Shown in pieces: positions 51,580 through 60,236 of a DNA stretch of 64,000 nt; position 1 is the stretch's first letter, and each line of letters starts with the position of its first letter. The DNA comes from an uncultured Bacilli bacterium (GTDB lineage: Bacteria; Bacillota_I; Bacilli_A; RF39; UBA660), in the NCBI GenBank assembly GCA_949505625.1, contig CATBQD010000002.1, positions 1 through 64,000 on the forward strand, in the 5' to 3' direction. The position numbers were made by a program, and so were the translations under genes. The notes beneath the pieces were generated by a model, which saw nothing but the letters and a program-made list of their open reading frames with translations, was not told where the DNA came from and searched no databases.

Positions 51580-51999
51580 ATGAAGGGTACATTTCTTTTT
51601 GAGTATGTAAATGAAAATGAATTTAAAAAGTTAGAGAGATCTTTAAAAAAGTATAATATGTTGGCATATAAGAAATTGTACTTTGAATATTATCCTGCAT
51701 TAAAAGAAGGTAATTTTCTTGGTGAATTGGTATCTACAAATAAGGCAAAAGGAACAAAGACCTATGAATTGAAATTGCCAACAGATGCGATGTTTTCAAA
51801 AGTGCATGGTGATATAAAATTACATTATATTGTATATGAAAAAGAGTCTATTGTAATGTTAAATACATTAACTCCAGAAGATATTTTAGCGGAAGGTCAT
51901 CAGTCTGAACTTGTTACATTTAAAGGAGTTATGGTTTCAAAAGAACACTCTGAAAAAGATATGTTTAAAATTAATTTATTAAATATGTTACAGAAGTAA
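51580..51999 (+). CDS. unknown 139-residue protein
   Basis: A soluble, basic protein beginning KGTFLFEYVNENEFKKLERS, with an alternating strand-like pattern later (GDIKLHYIVYEKESIVMLNT). I recognise no family. It has a near-consensus promoter, a very strong SD (GAGGAGGGGG) and its own terminator, so it is expected to be well expressed. Composition is like its neighbours. It converges with the tRNA genes. Confidence 0.55.
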   Translation: MKGTFLFEYVNENEFKKLERSLKKYNMLAYKKLYFEYYPALKEGNFLGELVSTNKAKGTKTYELKLPTDAMFSKVHGDIKLHYIVYEKESIVMLNTLTPEDILAEGHQSELVTFKGVMVSKEHSEKDMFKINLLNMLQK

Positions 52000-52018
52000 G
52001 AAAAACTTACTTTTTTAT
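51994..52018 (+). terminator. terminator after the 51580 gene
   Basis: AAGTAAG / CTTACTT with a loop of five A residues, overlapping the stop codon and followed by T residues. Confidence 0.82.
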
Positions 52019-52042
52019 TATATATTTTGAAACTTTATAGTA

Positions 52043-52068
52043 TAAAAAAACAGGAATTACATCCTGTT
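52043..52068 (-). terminator. terminator of the tRNA transcript
   Basis: On the minus strand AACAGGA / TCCTGTT with a 6-nt loop is followed by a run of T and then ATA, just downstream of tRNA-Leu. Confidence 0.8.
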
Positions 52069-52077
52069 AATTTTATA

Positions 52078-52162
52078 TGGTGCAGGTGAAGGGACTTGAA
52101 CCCCCATGCCTTGCGGCGCTAGATCCTAAGTCTAGTGCGTCTGCCAATTTCGCCACACCTGC
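52078..52162 (-). tRNA. tRNA-Leu (anticodon TAG)
   Basis: On the minus strand GCAGGTG pairs with CACCTGC in the acceptor stem; the anticodon arm is CTAGA-CTTAGGA-TCTAG, giving TAG. A long variable arm (GCGCCGCAAGGC region) and the TTCAAGTCC T-loop are present, as expected for a type II leucine tRNA. The 3' CCA is encoded (52078-52080). It is the second gene of a two-tRNA transcript. Confidence 0.93.
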
Positions 52163-52172
52163 AAATAAATAG

Positions 52173-52249
52173 TGGTGGACCTTGTAGGACTCGAACCTAC
52201 GACCGCCCGGTTATGAGCCGGATGCTCTAACCAACTGAGCTAAAGGTCC
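52173..52249 (-). tRNA. tRNA with anticodon CAT, probably tRNA-Ile2 (or elongator tRNA-Met)
   Basis: On the minus strand GGACCTT pairs with AAGGTCC; the D arm is TAGCTCAGTTGGTTAGAGC; the anticodon loop CTCATAA gives CAT; TTCGAGTCC is the T loop, and CCA is encoded. The body resembles the lysidine-modified isoleucine tRNA (reads AUA) of Bacilli more than elongator Met, but I cannot settle that by eye. It lacks the C1-A72 mismatch of an initiator. AUA codons are abundant here, so an Ile2 tRNA is needed. Confidence 0.88.
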
Positions 52250-52268
52250 GTTCGCAATTTACTAATAT

Positions 52269-52297
52269 ATAATATCATACTAATTTATAATATGCAA
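52269..52297 (-). promoter_or_regulatory. promoter of the two-tRNA operon
   Basis: On the minus strand TTGCAT (52292-52297), 17-bp spacer, TATTAT (52269-52274), ending 20 bp before the first tRNA. Confidence 0.65.
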
Positions 52298-52371
52298 TAA
52301 TTTTTTAGAAATTTCCATTTAAAAGTGTATCAAATGTTGTATAATTACTTATAGTAGAGTAGGTGAGAAAA

Positions 52372-53358
52372 ATGAACGAATTAATAGGAAATACACCTTT
52401 AATTAAAATTAATTATAGATTGAATGGTATAGAAAATTCTATTTATGTAAAATTAGAATCTTATAATTTATCTGGGAGTATTAAAGATAGGGTTGCTTTT
52501 TATATTTTAGAAAAGGCAAAACAGAGAGGTGAATGGGAAGAAGGAAAACATATTGTTGAAGTAACTAGTGGTAATACAGGGATAGCTTTAGCAGCGTTAG
52601 GTGCATATTATAAATCTCCAGTTACTATTTTCATGCCAGAATGGGTTAGTAAGGAAAGAATAAAATTATTAGAGTTATATGGTGCCAATATTGTTTTAGC
52701 AAAAAAAGAAGAAGGAGGGTTTGAAGAGTGTATTAAAAGAGCAAATGCATTAGCTTTACAGGTAAATGGATATCGTCCAAATCAGTTTGATAATGAAGAT
52801 AATGTAAATGCACATTATGTGGGAATTGCTGAAGAAATATTAAAACAAACTCCAGTATTGATAGATGCATTTGTTTCAGGAGTAGGAACAGGTGGAACTT
52901 TAATGGGAGTAGGAAAAAAGTTAAAAGAAAAAAATTCAAGAACACAAATTATTGCAATAGAGCCAGAAGGAGCAGCAATTTTAAAAAATGGATATGTTGA
53001 AAAAGAGAGCCATATGATTGAGGGAATTGGGGATGGCCTAATTCCAAAAATTATAAATCAGAATATCATTGATGATATTTATTTGATTGATGATGCAGAT
53101 GCAGTTAATATGAGCCGTTTGCTTGCACAAAAATTAGGGTTAGCTGTTGGCATTTCTTCAGGGGCAAACTTATTAGGAGCAATATTATTTCAAAAATCCA
53201 ACAGAGGTACAGTAGTTACAGTCTTTCCAGATGATAACAAAAAATATCTTTCAACAGAATTAGCCAAATCATTAGATCCCAATCCTAATTTTCTTTCAAA
53301 TCAAATTGAATTATTAAGTTATGAAATCGTTGCTTCTAAAGAAAAAAATATGCTATAA
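52372..53358 (+). CDS. cysK: cysteine synthase / PLP-dependent beta-replacing enzyme
   Basis: Fold-type II PLP enzyme. It starts MNELIGNTPLIKI, the PLP Lys is in NLSGSIKDRVA, the phosphate loop residues are TSGNTGIALA and GVGTGGTLMGVG, and GISSGANL follows. These fit O-acetylserine sulfhydrylase or the closely related cystathionine beta-synthase-like enzymes, and 328 residues is right. The start at 52372 follows GGTGAG; a GTG at 52363 is less likely. It lies 20 bp before cysS, so cysteine synthesis and charging are linked. No T-box is seen upstream. Confidence 0.85.
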   Translation: MNELIGNTPLIKINYRLNGIENSIYVKLESYNLSGSIKDRVAFYILEKAKQRGEWEEGKHIVEVTSGNTGIALAALGAYYKSPVTIFMPEWVSKERIKLLELYGANIVLAKKEEGGFEECIKRANALALQVNGYRPNQFDNEDNVNAHYVGIAEEILKQTPVLIDAFVSGVGTGGTLMGVGKKLKEKNSRTQIIAIEPEGAAILKNGYVEKESHMIEGIGDGLIPKIINQNIIDDIYLIDDADAVNMSRLLAQKLGLAVGISSGANLLGAILFQKSNRGTVVTVFPDDNKKYLSTELAKSLDPNPNFLSNQIELLSYEIVASKEKNML

Positions 53359-53378
53359 TGAAATCAGAAGGTGATAAA

Positions 53379-54776
53379 ATGAAACTATATAATACATTAA
53401 CAAAAAAAGTAGAAGATTTTTCTACGCATGAAAAGGGAATTGTAAAGATGTATACCTGTGGACCAACTGTTTATCATTTTGCGCATATTGGAAATCTTAG
53501 AACTTATGTTTTTGAAGACATTTTGCAGAAATCTTTAGAATATTTGGGATATGATGTAAAACGTGTTATGAATATTACGGATGTTGGACATATGACTAGT
53601 GATGGTGACACTGGAGAAGATAAAATGCAAAAAGGTGCTGAAAGAGAGCATAAAACGGTTTATGAAATTGCTGACTTTTATACTGAAGCATTTATGAATG
53701 ATATTGATAAACTGAATATAAAGCGTCCAGCTATTATTGAAAAAGCATCCGACCATATTGATACTTATATTGAGATGATTCAGGTATTATTAGAAAAAGG
53801 ATATGCTTATCAAGCTGGAGGAAATATTTATTTTGATGTAACTAAATTTCCAAATTATTATGAACTTTCTGGAAAGAATCCAGAAGATTTGTTAATCGGT
53901 GTAAGAGAGGATGTAGAAGAAGACAAGGCAAAAAGAAATCCTGCTGATTTTGGTCTTTGGTTTACACTTTCTAAATTTGAAAATCAAGTAATGCAATGGG
54001 ATAGTCCTTGGGGAAGAGGATATCCAGGATGGCATATTGAATGTTCTGGAATTTCTTATAAATACCTAGGAGAATATTTAGACATTCATTGTGGTGGAGT
54101 AGATAATATTTTCCCTCATCATACCAATGAAATCGCACAGTCAGAAAGTTTTCTTGGACATAAGTGGTGTAACTATTGGTGTCATGGGGAGCATTTGAAT
54201 GATAATAGTGGAAAAATGAGCAAATCTAAAGGAGAGTTTTTGACGCTTTCTTTACTAGAGAGCAAAGGATATGAACCACTTGTATATCGTTTGTTCTGTT
54301 TAAATAGCCATTATAGAAGTCAGTTGGTATTTAGCTATGAAGCAATAGAGGCAACAAAAAGTGCTTATCAGAAATTGTTGAGTAAAGTTTCTTCTATTAG
54401 GAATAATCGTTCTGGTGAAAAGGAATTTGACCGAATTGAACAATATGAACAAGCTTTTAAAGTAGCTCTAGAAAATGACTTAAATACAGCTAATGCTATG
54501 ACTGTATTATATGATGTATTAAAATCAGATTGTAATAATGAGACAAAACTTTATTTGATAGAATCTTTTGATAGTGTATTATCTTTAGCACTTTTAAAAG
54601 AAGTTGAGGTTAATCCAGAATTAGAACAATATATAGAAGAACAAATTCAAAAAAGAAATGAAGCAAAAAAAGAAAAGAATTATGAATTGGCAGATAAGAT
54701 AAGAGATAATCTTTTAGAAAAAGGAATTGAATTAAAAGATAGTAGAGAAGGTACTACTTATATGTTTAGAAAGTAG
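53379..54776 (+). CDS. cysS: cysteinyl-tRNA synthetase
   Basis: Class I synthetase charging tRNA-Cys. HIGN lies at 36-39 after the zinc ligand Cys27 (MYTCGPTVYHFAHIGNLRTY), the zinc-site residues are around WHIECSG and HHTNE (about 218-253), and KMSKS is at 279-283. At 465 residues it is complete. The start at 53379 has SD AAGGTGAT; the frame extends back to 53358 within the previous stop region. It is coupled to the cysK-type gene. Confidence 0.97.
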   Translation: MKLYNTLTKKVEDFSTHEKGIVKMYTCGPTVYHFAHIGNLRTYVFEDILQKSLEYLGYDVKRVMNITDVGHMTSDGDTGEDKMQKGAEREHKTVYEIADFYTEAFMNDIDKLNIKRPAIIEKASDHIDTYIEMIQVLLEKGYAYQAGGNIYFDVTKFPNYYELSGKNPEDLLIGVREDVEEDKAKRNPADFGLWFTLSKFENQVMQWDSPWGRGYPGWHIECSGISYKYLGEYLDIHCGGVDNIFPHHTNEIAQSESFLGHKWCNYWCHGEHLNDNSGKMSKSKGEFLTLSLLESKGYEPLVYRLFCLNSHYRSQLVFSYEAIEATKSAYQKLLSKVSSIRNNRSGEKEFDRIEQYEQAFKVALENDLNTANAMTVLYDVLKSDCNNETKLYLIESFDSVLSLALLKEVEVNPELEQYIEEQIQKRNEAKKEKNYELADKIRDNLLEKGIELKDSREGTTYMFRK

Positions 54777-54792
54777 AGCTTTCTTTTTTTAT
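54768..54792 (+). terminator. terminator after cysS
   Basis: AGAAAG / CTTTCT with loop TAGAG (54768-54784) followed by T residues. Confidence 0.72.
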
Positions 54793-54902
54793 TTATCGAA
54801 AAGTGCTTTTTGAAATATGACCATTGACGAATAAATTTGAAATGTGATATACTCTCTATTAGAAAAGAGTTATATTTATATATTTACTTTTTGTGCTTCT
54901 AA

Positions 54903-54931
54903 TTGTTTGTATAAAAAAATAGTGTTATAAT
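54903..54931 (+). promoter_or_regulatory. promoter of the POR gene
   Basis: TTGTTT (54903-54908), 17-bp spacer and perfect TATAAT (54926-54931). Confidence 0.65.
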
Positions 54932-54958
54932 GAAAATAGAAAAAAGGAGATGACTAAC

Positions 54959-57900
54959 ATGATAAAAAAAATTACAGTAGATGGAAATGAAGCTTGTGCT
55001 AGAACATCTTATTATTTTACAGAAGTAGCTGGAATTTATCCAATTACCCCATCTAGTCCAATGGCAGAACACGTCGATGAATGGAGTAGCCAAGGAGTTA
55101 CGAATTTATTTGATGACCGAGTAAAGGTAGTAGAAATGCAAAGTGAAGCTGGAGCAGCAGGAATGGTTCACGGTTCTCTACAAGCTGGTTGTTTAACAAG
55201 TACTTATACCGCTAGTCAAGGATTGTTACTTATGATACCGAATATGTATAAGATGGCAGGGGAAATGTTACCTTGCGTTATGCATGTAGCTGCTAGGTCT
55301 TTATCTACTCATGCTCTTAGTATTTTTGGTGACCATCAGGATATTTATGCTGCTAGAAGTACAGGTTTTTGTATGTTAGCGTCTTCTTCCGTACAGGATA
55401 CTGCTTATCTTTCAGCAATTGCTCATTTGTCTGCAATTAAAGCAAGTCTTCCTTTTATGCACTTCTTTGATGGTTTTAGAACAAGTCATGAACTTTCAAA
55501 AATTGAAGTGTTAGAAAAATCAGATTTTATGGAAATGATAGATGAAGAAGCATTGAATCAATTTCGAGGAAAAGCGTTAAATCCATTGAATCCAGTTATT
55601 CGTGGAACTACAGAAAATGATGATATTTATTTTCAAATGACAGAAGTAAGAAATAAGGATTATGATATTGTTCCAGATATTGTGAATAATTATATGAATA
55701 TATTAAATCAAAAAGCAGGAACAAAGTATGAGCCATTTATGTATTATGGTGATAGGAATGCAGATAAGATGATTGTTGCAATGGGTTCTGTATGTGAAAC
55801 AATCAAAGAAACGATTGATGTCTTAAATCAGAGTGGTTATTGTTGTGGATTGTTAGAAGTCCATTTATATCGTCCATTTAGTCAAGACTATTTCTTAAAA
55901 AACATTCCTACTACAATAAAAAAAGTAGCCGTTTTAGATAGGACCAAAGAAGCTGGAAGTAATGGAGAACCATTATATCTGGATGTTGTAAATGCTCTAA
56001 AAGAGAAAAAAGATGTTCAGATTGTAGGTGGTCGTTATGGCTTATCTAGTAAAAATACAACTCCTTCTATGATTAAAGCAGTTTATGATATGTTAGAAGA
56101 AAACATGAAAAATAATTTTACGATTGGAATTATTGATGATTTAACAAAGTTAAGTTTACCTGAAGACCAAAACTTTAAAATTAAGAAAAGTCGTGAATTT
56201 TTAATTTATGGTTATGGTAGTGATGGAATGGTAAGTGCTTCTAAAAGTATTATGAAGTTGATAGGAGATACAACAGAAGATTATGTACAAGGATATTTTG
56301 AGTATGATTCTAAAAAATCTGGTGGTGTGACTGTCAGCCACTTGAGATTTTCAAATGAGCCAATTCGTTCTACTTATTATGTTGAAAACCCTAGTGTTGT
56401 TGTGGTAACAAAGGAAAGTTATTTACATCGTTTTTCTATTTTGGAACAAATTGAAGAAAATGGGATTTTCCTTTTAAATACAAGTAAAACGAAGGAAGAG
56501 GTTATGGAATCACTTCCAGATGAAGTCAAAAGAATTTTAGTAGAACGTCATATTAAATGTTATATGATTAATGCTTATGAATTAGCGCGTAAAGTTGGAC
56601 TTCAAAATAAAATTAGTACAATTTTAGAAGCTATTATTATAAAAATCTCTGATTTGTTAGATTATGATTTAGCAAAAACAAAGATGAAAGAATATGCTAG
56701 AAATAAGTTCTTTAAAAAAGGAGAAGCAGTTTTGAATGCGAATTTTATTGCAATCGAAGAAGCTGCAAATTATATTACTGAGTTTACTCCTACAGATGTT
56801 TCTTTAGAGAAAACTGAAAAAGATGATATTCATGATGTTTATATGATGATGACGAAACGTCTTGGGAATGAACTTACAACATGTGATATGTTGCCATATA
56901 AAGATGGTAGTTTTATTCCGGGGACTGCTAGTGAGGAAAAAAGAGCTATTAGTGATATTGTACCGAGATGGATTCAAGATAATTGTATAGAATGTAATCA
57001 ATGTTCTTTTGTATGTCCGCATGGAGTCATTCGTCCATTTTTACTTAGTGAAGAAGAATATGAAAAAGCACCTGATTATGTAAAAAGAACTTGTAAAAAG
57101 GCAATTGGAAATCATTATTATTTTGTGCTTGCAATTTCTCCAAAGGATTGTACGGGTTGTGGGGTTTGTTTAAAAACTTGTCCTGGAAAAAAAGGAATGA
57201 AGGCATTAGAAACAACAAAGTTAGATAATTCTTTAAAGGAAAGAACACAAGAGATTTTTGATTATTTATTGAAAAATGTTACAGTAAAACAAGAAGAGAT
57301 AAAAAATACAATCAAAGGAACTCAGTTTGTCTCTCCGAAATTTGCTTTTTCTGGAGCATGTGCTGGATGTGGTGAAACTGCTTATATAAAGCTTTTAACA
57401 CAAATTTTTGGTGAGTCTTTGGTGATTGCAAATGCAACAGGTTGTTCTTCTATTTATGGTGGGAGTATGCCTAGTATGCCTTATACAGTTGCTTGGGCTA
57501 GCTCTTTATTTGAAGATAATGCTGAATATGGATATGGAATGTTAACAGCAAGTCAGACTATAAAAAATCGGCTAATGAGAAAAATGGAAACATTGATAGA
57601 AGAAAATAATTCTAATAAAGAATTGTTGCAAGAATATTTAAATCAATCTGATAGCTATGAAATAACAAAAAGAATATATCATTCTTTAGATTATGAATCT
57701 CTGCCTTCAGAGTTTAAAATTTTGAAAGATTATTTACCTGCTAGAACTCATTGGGCAATTGGTGGAGATGGTTGGGCTTATGACATTGGTTTTAGTGGAA
57801 TTGACCATGTCTTAGCAAGCAACGATAATATTAATATTTTGGTATTGGATAGTCAAGTATATTCTAATACGGGAGGACAGTCTTCTAAAGCAAGTCCAAA

Positions 57901-58399
57901 AGGAGCCATTGCATCATTTGCTTCTAATGGTAAAAAAACATCAAAGAAAGACTTGGCTAGAATTGCTTTATCATATCCAAATGCTTATGTAGCACAAGTT
58001 TCTTTAGGAGCTAATGGAATGCAGTTAATAAAGGCTTTAAAAGAAGCTGCAGAACATAATGGACCATCAATTGTAATTGCTTATACTCCTTGTATTTCAC
58101 ATGGAATAAAAGGTGGTATGGAAAATAGTGTAGAGATGGAAAAAATGGCAACGGCTTCTGGTTATTATCCAATATTCCGTTATAATCCAGATACAAATAC
58201 ATTTACACTAGATAGTAAAAATGTGAATTTTGATTTGTATGAGGAATTTTTGATGAAACAAACAAGGTATGCAATGTTGAATGCAATTAATCCTAATCAT
58301 GCAAAAGAATTGTTAGCGAATCAAAAAGAAGAAGCAATCAAAAGATATGAATATTATAAAATATTAGCAGAAGGTAAAAATAAAGAAATAGAAGAATGA
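54959..58399 (+). CDS. nifJ: pyruvate:ferredoxin (flavodoxin) oxidoreductase, single-chain
   Basis: POR converts pyruvate and CoA to acetyl-CoA and CO2, reducing ferredoxin, in anaerobes. The single 1146-residue chain begins KKITVDGNEACARTSYYFTE (domain I). It has two 4Fe-4S motifs at about residues 675 (CIECNQCSFVCP) and 730 (CTGCGVCLKTCP), a CAGCGE site near 802, and the thiamine pyrophosphate motif GDGWAYDIGFSGIDHVLASN at about 934 with NTGGQSSK. The SD AAAGGAGA is 8 bp from the ATG at 54959; the ATG at 54950 overlaps the SD. Confidence 0.96.
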   Translation: MIKKITVDGNEACARTSYYFTEVAGIYPITPSSPMAEHVDEWSSQGVTNLFDDRVKVVEMQSEAGAAGMVHGSLQAGCLTSTYTASQGLLLMIPNMYKMAGEMLPCVMHVAARSLSTHALSIFGDHQDIYAARSTGFCMLASSSVQDTAYLSAIAHLSAIKASLPFMHFFDGFRTSHELSKIEVLEKSDFMEMIDEEALNQFRGKALNPLNPVIRGTTENDDIYFQMTEVRNKDYDIVPDIVNNYMNILNQKAGTKYEPFMYYGDRNADKMIVAMGSVCETIKETIDVLNQSGYCCGLLEVHLYRPFSQDYFLKNIPTTIKKVAVLDRTKEAGSNGEPLYLDVVNALKEKKDVQIVGGRYGLSSKNTTPSMIKAVYDMLEENMKNNFTIGIIDDLTKLSLPEDQNFKIKKSREFLIYGYGSDGMVSASKSIMKLIGDTTEDYVQGYFEYDSKKSGGVTVSHLRFSNEPIRSTYYVENPSVVVVTKESYLHRFSILEQIEENGIFLLNTSKTKEEVMESLPDEVKRILVERHIKCYMINAYELARKVGLQNKISTILEAIIIKISDLLDYDLAKTKMKEYARNKFFKKGEAVLNANFIAIEEAANYITEFTPTDVSLEKTEKDDIHDVYMMMTKRLGNELTTCDMLPYKDGSFIPGTASEEKRAISDIVPRWIQDNCIECNQCSFVCPHGVIRPFLLSEEEYEKAPDYVKRTCKKAIGNHYYFVLAISPKDCTGCGVCLKTCPGKKGMKALETTKLDNSLKERTQEIFDYLLKNVTVKQEEIKNTIKGTQFVSPKFAFSGACAGCGETAYIKLLTQIFGESLVIANATGCSSIYGGSMPSMPYTVAWASSLFEDNAEYGYGMLTASQTIKNRLMRKMETLIEENNSNKELLQEYLNQSDSYEITKRIYHSLDYESLPSEFKILKDYLPARTHWAIGGDGWAYDIGFSGIDHVLASNDNINILVLDSQVYSNTGGQSSKASPKGAIASFASNGKKTSKKDLARIALSYPNAYVAQVSLGANGMQLIKALKEAAEHNGPSIVIAYTPCISHGIKGGMENSVEMEKMATASGYYPIFRYNPDTNTFTLDSKNVNFDLYEEFLMKQTRYAMLNAINPNHAKELLANQKEEAIKRYEYYKILAEGKNKEIEE

Positions 58400-58430
58400 A
58401 AATAATATATGAATATTTTTGTTGAAATTG

Positions 58431-58462
58431 GAAGAAATGAAATTAAGATTTCTTCTTTTTTA
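58431..58462 (+). terminator. terminator after the POR gene
   Basis: GAAGAAAT / ATTTCTTC (58431-58438 with 58448-58455) with a 9-nt loop followed by T residues. Confidence 0.78.
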
Positions 58463-58502
58463 TATAATTAAATAGAGTTTGTTTTTATAATATTGTTATC
58501 TA

Positions 58503-58532
58503 TTGACAACTAATGGTTCCTAATTATATAAT
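58503..58532 (+). promoter_or_regulatory. promoter of the radical SAM gene
   Basis: TTGACA (58503-58508), 18-bp spacer, TATAAT (58527-58532). Confidence 0.75.
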
Positions 58533-58572
58533 AACGGAAATTATGACGAGATATTAGCGAAAGGAATGTAGT

Positions 58573-59418
58573 ATGAAAAAAAATTATGATGGATTAGCAA
58601 TCTTTTTTGAATCTTTTTTATGTGATAAAAATTGTCCATATTGTATTGCTAAAGATAATATTCAATTTTTAAATGAGAATGAAAATTTTGATAAGTTAGA
58701 AGAACTTTTAAAACGATTTTCAGAAAATGGGTTACACTTTGATAAATTTATTTTATCAGGAAATGGAGAAACAAGTTTACAAAGCTATGAAACATTAGAA
58801 AGAATAGCGCATATTATTTTCAAATATCAACATTTGTTTGATAGCAGGCGTTTTTATACCTCTGGAAATTTATTTTTTGATAATCAAAAATTTGAACTTG
58901 TAAATCAATATTTTGACCAAATTAATATTATGGTCAATTCTTTGAATCCAGAATTAGATATGCAAATAACAAAGTATGATAAAGCAATATGGAAAAATCA
59001 TAATATAAAACAAGCTAAAAATATAAAATTAGATATTTCATTAACAAAATATTTAGATGTCAAAACTTTTGTAGAAGATATTGAAGAACGTTTAAAATTA
59101 TTTCCAAATATAAAAAAAATTAAATTAAAAAGATTAAAATATCATGGAGAAGAGACAAAACAAAGTAAATGGATTAAAGAAAACCGTTTATCTGAAAAAG
59201 ATATTGATGAATTAGGTGATGAATTATCAAGACATTATCCTAAATATACGAATTCAAAGGATTCTTATTTTAAAATCAATGAGGATTGTAATTTGATATT
59301 GAATGCCGCAGGAAGAAAAAATCCAACAAAATGGATATTTATAAAAAATGATAAAGTATTTAATTATTATGATGAAGAATTGCAAATGGAAAAAGTATTG
59401 AGAGGAGAAGCATTATGA
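58573..59418 (+). CDS. radical SAM protein
   Basis: Cys17, Cys21 and Cys24 (FLCDKNCPYCIAK) form the CxxxCxxC 4Fe-4S motif. The following FILSGNGETSL is the GGE-like SAM-contact loop (here GNGE). The 281 residues make a minimal TIM-barrel without an added SPASM or other C-terminal cluster. It has a clear promoter and SD AAAGGAA. Its last four bases overlap the start of the NDPK-like gene, so the two are made together. The substrate is unknown. Confidence 0.82.
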   Translation: MKKNYDGLAIFFESFLCDKNCPYCIAKDNIQFLNENENFDKLEELLKRFSENGLHFDKFILSGNGETSLQSYETLERIAHIIFKYQHLFDSRRFYTSGNLFFDNQKFELVNQYFDQINIMVNSLNPELDMQITKYDKAIWKNHNIKQAKNIKLDISLTKYLDVKTFVEDIEERLKLFPNIKKIKLKRLKYHGEETKQSKWIKENRLSEKDIDELGDELSRHYPKYTNSKDSYFKINEDCNLILNAAGRKNPTKWIFIKNDKVFNYYDEELQMEKVLRGEAL

Positions 59419-60035
59419 GTAAGTCGTTTATTATGTTAAAACCTGAGTCAGCACTTTATGTTACAGAAATTATAGAGGAATTAAAAAAAGAAAAATTTTC
59501 GATATTAGAGTCATGTTTAATTGAAAATTATAATTCTTTTGCACAAGATATTTATTATATCGCTAATTACATAAAAGACCCTAAATATTATGAGATTATA
59601 AGAGCTTGCATTGAAGCAGAAGTGATTTTGTTTGGAAATAATGGTTTATTATTAGGGGTTCAAAATGAAGAAGCATTAATGCAACATTTAATTCATTTGG
59701 ATAGAATAAAAAGTAGAATTAGAAAAGCAATTTCTTTAAGCAAAAGAAAAAGTTTACAAGCATTCATTGATGTGGATAGATTGGGTATAGATTGTTCATC
59801 AGCAACATATGGTGATATTCATATCTTACAGAATGGATGTCCTCAAGAAATGTATAAGGCAAATACAGCTCCAGGAAATTTCGCATGTTTTTATTTAAGT
59901 TATATGCATACAATAGACCCAGAACAAGATATATATCAAAAAACAACTCAACTAATTCAAAATTCACAACAGCTTAGGACATTATCATCTAGTGAATTTC
60001 AAATTGCTCAGAAGTATAAGACTTATCACTTATAA
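59415..60035 (+). CDS. nucleoside-diphosphate-kinase-like protein lacking the active-site motif
   Basis: The N-terminus (KSFIMLKPESALYVTEIIEE, LKKEKFSILES) resembles the first strand, phosphate-binding Lys-Pro and helix of NDP kinase. The usual NxxHGSD catalytic His segment is absent, and the 206 residues are longer than the typical 135-150. It may bind a nucleotide or a modified substrate for the radical SAM partner; that is inference. Its ATG overlaps the upstream gene by ATGA-type coupling. An alternative is a novel alpha/beta fold with chance similarity. Confidence 0.45.
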   Translation: MSKSFIMLKPESALYVTEIIEELKKEKFSILESCLIENYNSFAQDIYYIANYIKDPKYYEIIRACIEAEVILFGNNGLLLGVQNEEALMQHLIHLDRIKSRIRKAISLSKRKSLQAFIDVDRLGIDCSSATYGDIHILQNGCPQEMYKANTAPGNFACFYLSYMHTIDPEQDIYQKTTQLIQNSQQLRTLSSSEFQIAQKYKTYHL

Positions 60036-60062
60036 AAAGTTATATTATGAAAGTATTGATTC

Positions 60063-60102
60063 AAAAATATATCATAAATTTGATATATTTTTAATTTTTA
60101 TT
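60063..60102 (+). terminator. terminator after the NDPK-like gene
   Basis: A 12-bp perfect but AT-only stem (60063-60074 with 60081-60092), loop TAAATT, followed by AATTTTTATT. Confidence 0.7.
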
Positions 60103-60162
60103 ACATAAATAAGAAAATCCTTTATTTATAAGATAAAAAAGGCAACTTAAAAGATATTTTCT

Positions 60163-60191
60163 TTGCAAAGGCCTAAAATTTTTGATATAAT
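60163..60191 (+). promoter_or_regulatory. promoter of parE-parC
   Basis: TTGCAA (60163-60168), 17-bp spacer, perfect TATAAT (60186-60191). Confidence 0.72.
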
Positions 60192-60236
60192 GAGTAAGAA
60201 TGATAATAAATAGAAAAAATAGTTGGGGGCAGATTT

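Noticed and set aside
52300-52371. Possible T-box leader before cysK-cysS
   Set aside because: The leader after the TATAAT at 52340 is under 35 nt and has no T-box sequence or terminator.
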